64,000 nt of DNA from an uncultured Porphyromonadaceae bacterium (GCA_947177035.1 CAMWSS010000010.1:1-64000); one strand, 5' to 3'. Counted from the stretch's first letter, positions 25,583 through 35,058 are shown. Translations and numbers: made by a program. Notes: generated from the sequence alone by a model not told the origin.

Positions 25583-28357
25583 ATGAAACCAAGACACCTC
25601 GCTTTTTCGGCAATGGCCGTCGTTGCCGGCGCTTTCGCCGCTCATTCACAGCAGGTTGTTATTTCGCCGACGCCGCAGAGTGTAAGCTGGGGCGCCAAAG
25701 CGTTTGACCTTTCGTCTGCTGTCTGCTATCTGACAGGATCTTCCGATCAGGCCACTACGGCTCTATTGGCCACCATCACCGGCGTCAAGGAGGGCGGCAA
25801 TGTCGAGATCTGTGTCGGCAAGGCCGGCGATGCTTCCGTGGCATCGGTCGCTGACAAAATTCCTGCCGAAGCCGAAGGCTATTATCTGAGCGTTGCTCCC
25901 GGCAAGGTGATCATTGCCGGACGTGACGATGCAGGCACGTATTATGGTGCGCAGACCCTGCTGCAGGTCATGTCGCAGCCCGAGGTGATGTCGGTGACCG
26001 TGACGGACTATCCCATGACGGAGGTGCGTGGCGTGATCGAAGGTTTCTATGGCAATCCATGGAGTTTTGATGACCGCAAGAGCCAGTTTGAGTTCTATGG
26101 CGCCAACAAGATGAATATCTATATCTATGGCCCGAAGGACGATCCTTATCACCACAGCCAGTGGTCGACGCCCTATCCTGAGGCCGAGGCCGCGCGCATG
26201 GCCGAGCTGGTGAAATATGCCGCCGACCATAAGGTCAAGTTTGTCTGGGCCATGCACCCGAGCAACTCCATCGCTTCCGACTCTGACAAGAAGAAGGCGC
26301 TGGCCAAGTTCGAACAGATGTATGGTCTGGGTGTGAGAGCCTTCGCCATCTTCTTTGACGATATCAGCGCTGAAAGTGTCAATAATCAGGTTTCGTATCT
26401 GAATTATCTCACAGATGAATTCGTCAACAAGAAGGGCGATGTTGAGCAGATGATCGTATGTCCGACGCAATATAACCGCGCATGGGCCGGCGGCAGTTAT
26501 CTGAGCACCATGGGTAGCGGACTTTATCCCGGCATCAAGATCATGTGGACCGGCAACTCGGTTGTCGACATGATTCAGAAGGCCGACTGCGACTGGTTCA
26601 AGAGTCAGACAGGCCGCGCGCCGTTCATCTGGCTCAATTATCCTGTCAATGACTATGGACAGCACAACCTGCTGATGGGTCCGGTCAAAGACAACGGCAC
26701 TGACATCTATGACCAGGTGACGGCTTTCTGCTCCAACCCGATGCAGTATGCCGAAGCATCGAAAGTGGCTCTCTATTCGATCGCGGACTATGCCTGGAAC
26801 CCCACGGACTATGATGCCGACCAGGCATGGGAGCGTTCGATCACGTATCTGATGCCCGAGCACGCTGACGCGTTCCGCACGTTCTGCATCACGAATGTGG
26901 ATGTGGCGCCCAGCGCCCACGGTCTGCGCCTGTATGGCGAGACTCCCGAATTCAAGGCTCTCAACGACAAGTATGCAGAGCTTACTCCTGAAGCAGTCAG
27001 CGACTATGCCGCCTACTTTGCCCGCACCAAAGCCGCCGGCGAGGAACTGCTGGCCATTGAAGGCAATGCCCTCGTTGATGAAATCAAGGAATTCATCCAG
27101 TATTTCGACTATCAGGCCCATCGCGGCCAGATGGCGATGGCGATGGCAAAGGCGCTCGAAGAGCAGAACCCCGACGCGTTTGTCGAAGCATATAAAGCCT
27201 ACAAGGAATCTACCGATCAGGCCGGCCGCCTGATGAGCCGCAAGTTCGAGGGCTCGATCCAGTCGGTGGCGCCCCGCACTGGCACACTCTATGTCGAACC
27301 TTTCATCAAAACCACAGTCAGCCAGCTGGTTGTTGAGTTCAAGAAAGCGGGCTATGAGTATGATAAGGATCTTTTCCCTGCCCAGTTGCTTGAAAACGGA
27401 CTTTATTATATCAAGTATAACGGCAAATATCTGACCAACGTCAATGGCAGCAGCAACCCGACTTTTGTCGCCGATATAGACAACGTGAACCCCGGCCGTC
27501 AGTACTGGGTGGTCAGCCTTGAGCCTGGCACCGGCCGCTATTCGATCAAAAACGAATGGGACAAGCGCTATGTCAACGAGCTCGGCAACTTCGGCACCAA
27601 CCCCTATGAAGATGTCTGGCACACGTTCACCATCACCCGCTTTGAAGGAAAATATGCCATTCAGAACGGCGGCAGCGCCGGATCGGCATACTGGGCTCCG
27701 ACCGACGTGCGCGTCAACAAAGGCTCGAAGTCTGACTATCACATCAATAATTTCACGTTTGAGATCGTCCCTGTCGACGGAGATTCGGAGGTCGACCACC
27801 CTACGATAATCGGTAAGGTTGTCCTTTTCTTCAACGAAGACGGAAAGGCGCTTACCACCAAAGGCAAAGGCGTTGTGGCTCGCTTCGAGGATCCGAAATA
27901 TCCCACAAACGGCGGCCAGATCTTCAGAGCCACGATCGACAATGAGACCGGAGCGGTGAAGTTTACCAATGTGGCCATCAACGAACATCTCGACGAAATC
28001 GGACGTGTGGGCTCTTCGACCGGCTATGCCGCCACCTGGAACACCTATGCCGTGAGCGAATGCGGCGGCCTCTACTCCCTGAGCTATGTTTCGGCGTCGA
28101 AGGATTATTATGGTCTTAAATACTGGGTGCCCGGAGTGGAAACGATCGAATATTCCGCCGATATGGAACTTTCCGACAGCTATCTTTTCAAGATTATCTC
28201 GCAGGAGGAGTATGAAGCCAACGTCGGCATCGATAACGTCGAACAGGACGCTGCTGCCGCCGGAAAAACCTTCGATCTGACCGGACGTGAAGTCGTTTCG
28301 GACAACCCCGCGCCCGGCATCTACATTGTCGACGGCAAGAAACAGATTATACGCTAA
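25583..28357 (+). CDS. GH84 beta-N-acetylglucosaminidase (O-GlcNAcase family), secreted
   Basis: A 924-residue enzyme that should remove terminal beta-linked N-acetylglucosamine. A signal peptide (1-22) is followed by an N-terminal GH20b-like domain (about 25-140), then the GH84 barrel starting GVIEGFYGNPWSFDDR (150-165). The catalytic aspartate pair is seen in AIFFDDIS (Asp259, Asp260); substrate-assisted catalysis is the family mechanism. A helical domain and beta-sandwich domains follow. The tail FDLTGREV then GIYIVDGKKQIIR is a type A secretion signature. It has its own promoter and hairpin terminator. It could act with the GH85 enzymes about 7-20 kb away. Confidence 0.93.
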   Translation: MKPRHLAFSAMAVVAGAFAAHSQQVVISPTPQSVSWGAKAFDLSSAVCYLTGSSDQATTALLATITGVKEGGNVEICVGKAGDASVASVADKIPAEAEGYYLSVAPGKVIIAGRDDAGTYYGAQTLLQVMSQPEVMSVTVTDYPMTEVRGVIEGFYGNPWSFDDRKSQFEFYGANKMNIYIYGPKDDPYHHSQWSTPYPEAEAARMAELVKYAADHKVKFVWAMHPSNSIASDSDKKKALAKFEQMYGLGVRAFAIFFDDISAESVNNQVSYLNYLTDEFVNKKGDVEQMIVCPTQYNRAWAGGSYLSTMGSGLYPGIKIMWTGNSVVDMIQKADCDWFKSQTGRAPFIWLNYPVNDYGQHNLLMGPVKDNGTDIYDQVTAFCSNPMQYAEASKVALYSIADYAWNPTDYDADQAWERSITYLMPEHADAFRTFCITNVDVAPSAHGLRLYGETPEFKALNDKYAELTPEAVSDYAAYFARTKAAGEELLAIEGNALVDEIKEFIQYFDYQAHRGQMAMAMAKALEEQNPDAFVEAYKAYKESTDQAGRLMSRKFEGSIQSVAPRTGTLYVEPFIKTTVSQLVVEFKKAGYEYDKDLFPAQLLENGLYYIKYNGKYLTNVNGSSNPTFVADIDNVNPGRQYWVVSLEPGTGRYSIKNEWDKRYVNELGNFGTNPYEDVWHTFTITRFEGKYAIQNGGSAGSAYWAPTDVRVNKGSKSDYHINNFTFEIVPVDGDSEVDHPTIIGKVVLFFNEDGKALTTKGKGVVARFEDPKYPTNGGQIFRATIDNETGAVKFTNVAINEHLDEIGRVGSSTGYAATWNTYAVSECGGLYSLSYVSASKDYYGLKYWVPGVETIEYSADMELSDSYLFKIISQEEYEANVGIDNVEQDAAAAGKTFDLTGREVVSDNPAPGIYIVDGKKQIIR

Positions 28358-28387
28358 TACAGTTAATATTATAATCCACAACAACAC

Positions 28388-28420
28388 AGCAGGGGCGCGG
28401 GGTTCAGCCGTGTCCCTGCT
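28388..28420 (+). terminator. Probable terminator hairpin after the GH84 gene
   Basis: A 13-bp stem (28388-28400 with 28408-28420) with two G-T type pairs and a short loop, followed by only a few T residues. Confidence 0.55.
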
Positions 28421-28431
28421 TTGAAGCAAAT

Positions 28432-31400
28432 ATGATGAACCGACGTTACAACATCATCAATAACTCGCTGGGCTGGCTCTGCTTCCTGATTGCCGCGGTG
28501 AGTTATCTGCTGACAATCGAGCCGACAGCTTCTTTCTGGGACTGTCCGGAATTCATTGCCCAGGGTTTTAAACTTGAAGTGGGCCACCCGCCGGGCAACC
28601 CGATATTCATGCTGGCCGCCCGATTCTTCATCACTCTGGCCGGCGGCAACGCCGAAGTGGCGGCAGTAGCCGTCAACTCCATGAACGCCCTGCTCAGCGC
28701 AGGAACCATTCTGTTGCTGTTCTGGACGATAACGCATCTGATGCGCCGTCTCATCGTGAAAGACGATTCGTCGGATCTGTCAGTGGCCCGGATGATCACC
28801 ATATTCGGTTCCGGTCTTGTGGGCGCACTTGCCTATGCCTGGAGCGACACGTTCTGGTATTCGGCCGTCGAGGGCGAGGTCTATGCCTTCTCCTCGTTCT
28901 GCACCGCGCTGGTGTTCTGGCTGATCCTCAAGTGGGAAAACCGGGCCGACGCACCTCATTCCGACCGCTATCTGGTGCTTATCGCCTATGTGATCGGCGT
29001 GTCCATCGCCGTCCACCTGCTCAACCTGCTCTGCATTCCGGCCATCGTTCTGGTCTTCTACTACAAGAAATGGAGCGCGCCCACGGCCAAAGGCTCGATG
29101 CTCGCCTTGCTGATCTCGTTTGTGATCGTGGCTCTGATACTGTTCGGACTTGTGCCGGGCTTCATCGAAGTGTCGCAGTATTTTGAACTGTTCTTTGTCA
29201 ACACGCTCGGACTCGGCTACAATTCCGGTGTGCTTGCCTATGTGATTCTGGCGGTGGCCTCGTTTATCTGGGCCATCCGTGAACTCTATGCCAGAAAGTC
29301 GGCATCGCGCATAGCCTTGAGCTTCGTGCTGGCCATCATTTTCAGCGGCATTCCTTTCATCGGCAGCAGCCTGCTGATTCCGTTTGTCATTGTGGCCGGT
29401 CTGGTCGCATGGCTCTATACGTGCAAGAAACTGCCCGTGCGCGCGCTCTCTCTGATCATTCTCAGCGTCACGGTTATCTTTGCCGGCTATTCATCGTATG
29501 CACTGCTGCTCATCCGCTCCAGCGCCAACACCCCGATGAACCAGAATGCCCCCGACAACGTGTTTGACCTCGCCTCATATCTCAACCGCGAGCAATATGG
29601 CGAGACTCCGCTGCTCTATGGCACCACGTTTAACTCCGACGTGCTCCGTCTGCCCGACGGCAATGCCTCGGCGACGAAACGCATGGGCTATGCCAAGGCC
29701 GTGAAACAGAATCCCGACGACCCCGACCGCTATGTCGAGGTGCTCACAAAGACAGACTATGAATATCAGCCTCAGCTGAACATGCTGTTCCCGCGCCTGT
29801 ATAGCCGCGACCACAAGGCGCAATACATGAAGTGGGGCGGATTCTCCGAAGCGGATATGCCGACTGTGGCCGTGTCGACGACAGTCAGCCACAGCGGACA
29901 GCTCGGTCCGGAGATCAAGCGTGTGCGCAAGCCCACTTTCATGCAGAACCTGAGCTATTTCGTCAACTACCAGCTCGTCCATATGTATTTCCGCTACTTC
30001 ATGTGGAATTTCGCCGGCCGCCAGAACGATCTTCAGGGCAACGGCGAGGTTAACCGCGGAAACTGGATCAGCGGCATCCCGGCCATCGACAACGCCCGCC
30101 TTGGCGACCAGTCGCTTCTGCCTCCCGACCAGGGCCGCGACAACAAGGGCCACAACGTGTTCTATATGCTCCCGCTGCTGCTTGGCGTTGTCGGCCTTCT
30201 GTGGCAGTCGATGCGCTCCGAGCGCGGCATCCAGCAATTCTGGATCGTGTTTTTCCTGTTCTTTATGACCGGCATCGCCATTGTGCTGTATCTCAACCAG
30301 GTGCCGTCGCAGCCGCGTGAGCGCGACTATGCCTTCGCCGGATCCTTCTATGCCTTTGCCATCTGGATCGGTCTCGGCGTCGGCGCCCTTTATGAGGGCC
30401 TGACGCGCCTGATGAAGAAAGGCGACTCGGTTCCTGCCGCCATTGTGGCGTCGGTGCTGGGCCTTGTCGTGCCGGTGCAGATGGTGTCGCAGACATGGGA
30501 CGACCACGACCGCTCTGGCCGCTACACGACCCGTGACTTCGGCATGAACTATCTCTCGTCGCTCGACGAAAACGCCATCATCTTCACCAACGGCGACAAC
30601 GACACCTTCCCGCTCTGGTATGCGCAGGAGGTCGAAGGCTATCGCACCGACGTGCGCGTGATCAATCTCAGCTATCTGACCACGGCCTGGTATGCCGCCC
30701 AGCAGCGCATGCCATCATACGACGGTGCCCCCGCGCCGATGACCGCCACTCAGCAGCAGCTGGGCAACGACCGGCGCCAGTCGGGCTATGTCGTGCAGAG
30801 CGACTCGCTTGTGGAGCCTGCGCTGACCTTCCTTAGCCGATATTATTCGCCCGATGCCGACCGCTATGGCGTGGGCTATCCTGTGGTCGAGGGCGGCACT
30901 GTCTATATCCCCGTTGATGTCGACCAGGCCGTGAAGACCGGCCGCATCACCGCCGACGAGGCCCTCGAGGCCGTCGACGCCATCGAGATCGATCTGCCTG
31001 CGGCACTCATTCAGAAAAACCGTCAGACGCTGATCACCCAGAGCGACGCCCTGACTCTCGACATTCTCGCCACCGACGTGGCCAACGGATGGGAGCGGCC
31101 TGTCTATATTGCCAACACCGTGCCCGAAGACTATTATCTCGGACTCAGACCGTATATGTACACCACCGGCATGGCGCGCGAGGTGCTTCCTCTCTTCAAT
31201 GCGAAAGGATATAAGGAAGCGAAGACCGACAAGGCCTACCGCAACATCACCGAACGCTTCCGCTGGGGCGGTCTTGACGCACCCGACGGCGCCGACGTCT
31301 ATCTTGACGAGACGGTGAAGCGCATGGTCATCTCCACCCGCAACGGAATCATCGAGGTGGTGGCCACTCTGATCGGCGAGGAGCAGTATGAGAAAGCTCT

Positions 31401-31806
31401 TGAAGTGCTCACGCTGATGGACACCAAAATCCCCACCGGCGTGCTCCCCTATGGAATGCAGATGGGCGATGAGGTTGCGCTCTATTTCCTGACTCTCGGC
31501 GAGGAACTGGGCGACGACGACGCCCGCAGCCGCGGCATCAGCATTCTTGAAAGTGAACTCAGAATGACCGCCCCCTATCTGGCTTATATGGCTTCGCTGA
31601 CTCCGCGCCAGATCGCTTCGCTTCAGCCCGTGGACCGCGCCATGATGCAATATGGCGATTACAGCTACATAAATGAACTGATGCACCGCTATCTCTTTGC
31701 CGTCGGCGAGGAAGAAGGCCTCAAATTCTTCAACTCTGTCAGCGACGAGTGTGGAGTCGACATCGTCAACTTCTTCATGCAGTTCAACTCGCGCTCGCGC
31801 GGCTGA
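28432..31806 (+). CDS. DUF2723 polytopic membrane protein, GT-C-like
   Basis: An 1124-residue protein. The N-terminal 660 residues carry about a dozen membrane helices; a soluble C-terminal half follows. The first loop reads TIEPTASFWDCPEFIAQGF then GHPPGNPIFML, the signature of DUF2723, where an acidic residue after the first helix resembles that of GT-C glycosyltransferases such as protein O-mannosyltransferases. A glycosyl transfer onto proteins or glycans using a lipid-linked sugar is thus plausible but not proven. The C-terminal part has DNDTFPLWYAQEVEG. It is followed six bases later by a polysaccharide deacetylase gene. Confidence 0.85.
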   Translation: MMNRRYNIINNSLGWLCFLIAAVSYLLTIEPTASFWDCPEFIAQGFKLEVGHPPGNPIFMLAARFFITLAGGNAEVAAVAVNSMNALLSAGTILLLFWTITHLMRRLIVKDDSSDLSVARMITIFGSGLVGALAYAWSDTFWYSAVEGEVYAFSSFCTALVFWLILKWENRADAPHSDRYLVLIAYVIGVSIAVHLLNLLCIPAIVLVFYYKKWSAPTAKGSMLALLISFVIVALILFGLVPGFIEVSQYFELFFVNTLGLGYNSGVLAYVILAVASFIWAIRELYARKSASRIALSFVLAIIFSGIPFIGSSLLIPFVIVAGLVAWLYTCKKLPVRALSLIILSVTVIFAGYSSYALLLIRSSANTPMNQNAPDNVFDLASYLNREQYGETPLLYGTTFNSDVLRLPDGNASATKRMGYAKAVKQNPDDPDRYVEVLTKTDYEYQPQLNMLFPRLYSRDHKAQYMKWGGFSEADMPTVAVSTTVSHSGQLGPEIKRVRKPTFMQNLSYFVNYQLVHMYFRYFMWNFAGRQNDLQGNGEVNRGNWISGIPAIDNARLGDQSLLPPDQGRDNKGHNVFYMLPLLLGVVGLLWQSMRSERGIQQFWIVFFLFFMTGIAIVLYLNQVPSQPRERDYAFAGSFYAFAIWIGLGVGALYEGLTRLMKKGDSVPAAIVASVLGLVVPVQMVSQTWDDHDRSGRYTTRDFGMNYLSSLDENAIIFTNGDNDTFPLWYAQEVEGYRTDVRVINLSYLTTAWYAAQQRMPSYDGAPAPMTATQQQLGNDRRQSGYVVQSDSLVEPALTFLSRYYSPDADRYGVGYPVVEGGTVYIPVDVDQAVKTGRITADEALEAVDAIEIDLPAALIQKNRQTLITQSDALTLDILATDVANGWERPVYIANTVPEDYYLGLRPYMYTTGMAREVLPLFNAKGYKEAKTDKAYRNITERFRWGGLDAPDGADVYLDETVKRMVISTRNGIIEVVATLIGEEQYEKALEVLTLMDTKIPTGVLPYGMQMGDEVALYFLTLGEELGDDDARSRGISILESELRMTAPYLAYMASLTPRQIASLQPVDRAMMQYGDYSYINELMHRYLFAVGEEEGLKFFNSVSDECGVDIVNFFMQFNSRSRG

Positions 31807-31812
31807 TGCCTG

Positions 31813-32436
31813 ATGTGTCATTTTATCGAACAGCCTCCTCTGTTCTACCGCCTCTTGTTTCCAGAAGCCATATGGCGTCTGAAAATCAAGGGGCGGAAGG
31901 TGGCTTTCCTCACGTTTGACGACGGGCCGATTCCCGAAGTGACGCCATGGGTGCTCGACACTCTTGACCGCTATGGCGTGAAGGCCACGTTCTTTATGGT
32001 CGGCGACAACGTCAGGCGCAATCCGGATCTGTTTCACGAAGTGAAGCGCCGCGGACATTGCGTCGGCAATCACACCATGCATCATCTCAAGGGCCTGAGT
32101 TCGGGCCAGCGGCGATATCTGCGCGATGTGGCGCAGGCCGACGAACTGATTGACTCGACGCTTTTCAGGGCGCCGCACGGCCTGCTGAAATGGACGCAGA
32201 GCCGGGCGATAAGGAGTAAATACAATCTGATAATGTATGACGTGGTCACGCGTGACTATTCGCGTAAACTCACCCCTGACAAGGTGCTGGACAACGTCAG
32301 GCGCTTCGTGCGCAACGGATCCATCATCGTGTTTCACGACTCGCTCAAGGCCGAGGCCAACCTCAGGGCCGTGCTTCCCGAGGCCATCGAATGGCTCCAG
32401 TCCGAAGGCTATGAACTCCTGCCCATACAAATGTGA
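31813..32436 (+). CDS. Polysaccharide deacetylase (NodB homology) family protein
   Basis: A 207-residue carbohydrate esterase family 4-type enzyme. Motif 1 is TFDDGPIP (about residues 35-42) with the catalytic Asp-Asp, motif 2 is HCVGNHTMHHL (about 76-86) with the metal-binding His-x3-His, and motif 3 includes RAPHGLLKW (about 118). IVFHDS near residue 175 supplies the motif 5 histidine. It removes N-acetyl groups from glycans such as peptidoglycan or surface polysaccharide. No signal peptide is visible, so it may act on a cytosolic or membrane-facing intermediate. It overlaps the queG start. Confidence 0.88.
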   Translation: MCHFIEQPPLFYRLLFPEAIWRLKIKGRKVAFLTFDDGPIPEVTPWVLDTLDRYGVKATFFMVGDNVRRNPDLFHEVKRRGHCVGNHTMHHLKGLSSGQRRYLRDVAQADELIDSTLFRAPHGLLKWTQSRAIRSKYNLIMYDVVTRDYSRKLTPDKVLDNVRRFVRNGSIIVFHDSLKAEANLRAVLPEAIEWLQSEGYELLPIQM

Positions 32437-33340
32437 CGCCGATGCCGTGAGGCGTCTGGCGGCCGACGCCGGTGCCACCGCATGCGGAATCGCTGCCGCC
32501 GGCCCTGTCGGCGCGGAGGCTGTGGAGCAATATCGCCGGTGGATTTCCGCCGGACGACATGCCGCAATGGACTATATGGAACGCCATGGCGCTCTGCGTG
32601 ACGACCCGCGGGAGCTGTTTCCCGGCACGCGCTCCGTGATTGTCTGCGCGTTCAATTACTACACCGATGAGCCGGTGGCGCTTCCCGTCGCGCTCTATGC
32701 CCGCGGCATGGACTATCATTACGTGCTCCGGCAGCGGCTTGAGTCCATGGCTTCGCGGCTGTGTGGGGAATATGGCGGCGAGGCTCGCGTGTGTGTCGAC
32801 TCGGCGCCTCTCCGCGAGCGATGGTGGGCCGTCAGGGCCGGACTTGGTTTCATTGGGCTTAACAACCAGCTGATAATTCCGGGACGCGGTTCCTATTTCG
32901 TGCTCGGAGTGATTCTCTGGACCGGCGTCGCGCAGACCACTCCGCCGCTTCAGGGAGGAGACTGCGGGCGATGCGGACGCTGCGTGGCGGCCTGTCCGGC
33001 AGGCGCTCTGGATTCGGGCGGCGCCGCGCTCGACGCCCGCCGCTGCCTGAGCTATCTCACCATCGAGCACCGTGGCGATTTCCCGCCAGGCACTGATCTG
33101 TGCGGCCACCTGTTCGGTTGCGACGAATGTCAGCGCGTCTGCCCGCACAACCGGAACGCAGCTCCGTCGGAAATCGCTGAATTCCACCCTTCCGATGAGT
33201 TTGCGGCCCTTGGCCCGGACGATATCGCCGCCCTCACTTCCGGCGCATTCAAGCGGATGTTTCGCAGCTCTCCGATCTTCCGGTGCCGCCCCGCAGGACT
33301 CGGCCGCAATCTAAAAATGTTGTACGACATATCGAAATAA
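32411..33340 (+). CDS. queG: Epoxyqueuosine reductase QueG
   Basis: A 309-residue cobalamin- and iron-sulfur-dependent enzyme that makes queuosine, in tRNAs reading NAU/NAC codons, from epoxyqueuosine. Family motifs: AADAGATACGIA near residue 20, the catalytic VDSAPLRERWWA, GFIGLNNQLI, two ferredoxin-type clusters (CGRCGRCVAACPAGAL at 185-200 and CGHLFGCDECQRVCPHN further on). The frame is open far upstream across the deacetylase gene. I chose the ATG at 32411, which gives a 26-base overlap; a GTG at 32447 is also possible. The chosen start matches usual family length. Confidence 0.88.
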   Translation: MNSCPYKCDADAVRRLAADAGATACGIAAAGPVGAEAVEQYRRWISAGRHAAMDYMERHGALRDDPRELFPGTRSVIVCAFNYYTDEPVALPVALYARGMDYHYVLRQRLESMASRLCGEYGGEARVCVDSAPLRERWWAVRAGLGFIGLNNQLIIPGRGSYFVLGVILWTGVAQTTPPLQGGDCGRCGRCVAACPAGALDSGGAALDARRCLSYLTIEHRGDFPPGTDLCGHLFGCDECQRVCPHNRNAAPSEIAEFHPSDEFAALGPDDIAALTSGAFKRMFRSSPIFRCRPAGLGRNLKMLYDISK

Positions 33341-33371
33341 TTGTGCGGGCTTGTGGAAATTCGTACCTTTG
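33341..33371 (+). promoter_or_regulatory. Promoter of the pyrE operon
   Basis: TTG (33341-33343), 20 bases, then TACCTTTG (33364-33371), 32 bases before the pyrE ATG and just after the queG stop. Confidence 0.75.
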
Positions 33372-33403
33372 TGGCTTGAAAACATTATAAATTTAGTACG
33401 ACA

Positions 33404-34042
33404 ATGAAACAGCTTGATACAATTCTTGCAGAGAAGCTGCTGAAAATCAGCGCTATAAAGTTGCAGCCCGGAAACCCGTTCGTCTGGGCGTCGGGCTGGA
33501 ACTCGCCCATCTATACCGACAACCGCGTCACTCTTTCATATCCCGAAGTGCGCTCTTTCATCAAGGTGGAGCTTTGCCGCCAGATTCTTGAGCGTTTCCC
33601 CGAAGCGAATGCCGTGGCCGGTGTGGCTACAGGCGCCATTGCCCAGGGTGCCCTGGTGGCCGACACTCTCGGTCTTCCTTACGCCTATGTGCGCTCGACT
33701 CCGAAGGATCACGGTCTGGAAAATCTGATTGAAGGCGACCTTCGTCCCGGCAGCAAAGTCGTGGTCGTGGAGGATCTGATCTCGACCGGAGGCTCATCGC
33801 TCAAGGCTGTGGCTGCGATCCGTGCGGCAGGCTGCGAGGTGGTAGGCATGGTGGCCATGTTCTCCTATGGCTTCCCCGTTGCCCAGAAAGCCTTCAAGGA
33901 AGCAGACGTGGAACTGGTGACGCTGAGCAACTATAACGCCATGCTCGACGCCGCGCTCAACACCAACTACATCCGCGAGGAAGATCTCGAAACGCTTCGC
34001 GAGTGGCGCAAGGATCCGTCAATCTGGACCGCTAAAAAATAA
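33404..34042 (+). CDS. pyrE: Orotate phosphoribosyltransferase
   Basis: A 212-residue enzyme that makes orotidine monophosphate from orotate and PRPP in pyrimidine synthesis. The substrate part shows LQPGNPFVWASGWNSPIYTD (residues 18-37), the hydrophobic core VAGVATGAIAQGALVA, the flexible loop RSTPKDHGLENLIEG, and the PRPP motif VVVVEDLISTGGSS near residue 122. First gene of a three-gene operon with its own promoter. The next gene starts five bases after its stop. Confidence 0.95.
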   Translation: MKQLDTILAEKLLKISAIKLQPGNPFVWASGWNSPIYTDNRVTLSYPEVRSFIKVELCRQILERFPEANAVAGVATGAIAQGALVADTLGLPYAYVRSTPKDHGLENLIEGDLRPGSKVVVVEDLISTGGSSLKAVAAIRAAGCEVVGMVAMFSYGFPVAQKAFKEADVELVTLSNYNAMLDAALNTNYIREEDLETLREWRKDPSIWTAKK

Positions 34043-34047
34043 GGGCC

Positions 34048-34479
34048 ATGTCGAAGTTTACCGGAAAGCCGGTCGCAGTGCCGGTGGGCCGCGCCGAGCT
34101 TTACAGTCGGGTGAGCAATCTTGGCGGCCTTCAGTCGCGCCTTGAGGCTCTTCCCCCTGAAGCCCTGGCTCAGGTGGGCGACGTGGAATTTATTGATGCC
34201 GACTCGTTTGCCATCAATGCGCCGGGACTTGGCCGCGTGGTGTTCAACGTCACCGAGCGGGTGGAACCCGAGCGCGTGACACTGAGCGCCGACACCGGAG
34301 TCGTGCCGCTCAATCTGATTCTGGAGCTGAGCGAGCTGGCGCCCGACCGCACGGAACTCACTTCCAGCATCGACGTGGAGATTCCGATGATGCTTCGTCC
34401 GATGGTGGGCGGCAAGATGAAAGAGGCCGCCGACAAGTTCTCGGAAATGATAGGCCGTCTCAATGGCTATGAAGGCTGA
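34048..34479 (+). CDS. SRPBCC/START-like small protein downstream of pyrE
   Basis: A 143-residue cytosolic protein. The order of strands and the final helix (MMLRPMVGGKMKEAADKFSEMI split across 112-133) match SRPBCC (START/polyketide cyclase-like) proteins, which hold a hydrophobic ligand in a beta-grip cavity. The gene follows pyrE in many Bacteroidales, an order known from memory rather than shown here. Ligand and role are unknown. Its end overlaps the start of the next gene by up to 17 bases. Confidence 0.72.
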   Translation: MSKFTGKPVAVPVGRAELYSRVSNLGGLQSRLEALPPEALAQVGDVEFIDADSFAINAPGLGRVVFNVTERVEPERVTLSADTGVVPLNLILELSELAPDRTELTSSIDVEIPMMLRPMVGGKMKEAADKFSEMIGRLNGYEG

Positions 34480-34996
34480 TCTGATCAGAAGAATACGTGC
34501 GGCGGCCGTGGCAATGGCCGCCGCATTTGTTTTCGCCCCGTCGTGCACCACTGAAATTAATGATGACCGGGTGCCGGGCGCGCGCGTCTATGTGCCGTTC
34601 ACCACGATCGGCGACTGGAATCTGTATGGGGTGCACGCGGCCATGGACAGTCGGCGGTTCATCCCCCAGTTGCGCGAACCGTCGGGCTATGTGTGGACCG
34701 CGGTGGCTGGAGCGGGATATGGCGGAGTGTTGCTCACGTCCGACGTCTATGGCGGCTATCTGGTGTTTGATCTGGCGTGTCCGGTCGAGCGTGATCCGCA
34801 GGTGCGCGTCGCGGTTGCCCGAGGAGCGTCGGAGGCCAGATGTCCGAAGTGCGGGAGCTCGTTCGATGTGTTTTCCGTCGGCGGCCGAGGTCCCGGCATG
34901 GGGCTGACGGGTCCTGCCGCTTCCAAAAACTATGCTTTGCGCCGATATAACATAGTTTTCGGTGCCGATGGCCGTTACGCGCTTCTCACCAACTGA
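34463..34996 (+). CDS. Lipoprotein with a Rieske-like fold and altered ligand residues
   Basis: A 177-residue lipoprotein with signal peptide and lipobox APSC. The core resembles a Rieske [2Fe-2S] domain: a first cluster loop LACPVE, a second loop RCPKCGSSFDV, and the typical GPAASKNYALRRYNI ending. But the ligand histidines are missing: CPV replaces C-x-H and CPKC replaces C-x2-H. Three cysteines remain near the site, so a different metal or a disulfide is possible. The start at 34463 or the ATG at 34469 both give the same signal peptide. Function unknown. Confidence 0.65.
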   Translation: MAMKADLIRRIRAAAVAMAAAFVFAPSCTTEINDDRVPGARVYVPFTTIGDWNLYGVHAAMDSRRFIPQLREPSGYVWTAVAGAGYGGVLLTSDVYGGYLVFDLACPVERDPQVRVAVARGASEARCPKCGSSFDVFSVGGRGPGMGLTGPAASKNYALRRYNIVFGADGRYALLTN

Positions 34997-35013
34997 GCCG
35001 GGCGAGGATTAGA

Positions 35014-35045
35014 TTTGCATAATTCGGGGAAAATGCGTAATTTTG
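35014..35045 (+). promoter_or_regulatory. Promoter of the tRNA-Leu gene
   Basis: TTTG (35014-35017), 20 bases, then TAATTTTG (35038-35045), 13 bases before the tRNA 5' end. Confidence 0.75.
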
Positions 35046-35058
35046 CGGCAACACACCG

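Noticed and set aside
25763-28429. An 888-residue open frame on the minus strand
   Set aside because: It lies wholly antisense to the GH84 gene, which has clear catalytic motifs, a promoter and a signal peptide. The translated antisense frame has no recognisable motif. High G+C codon bias explains the long open antisense frame.
30715-32478. A 587-residue open frame on the minus strand
   Set aside because: Antisense to the DUF2723, deacetylase and queG genes. No motif seen.
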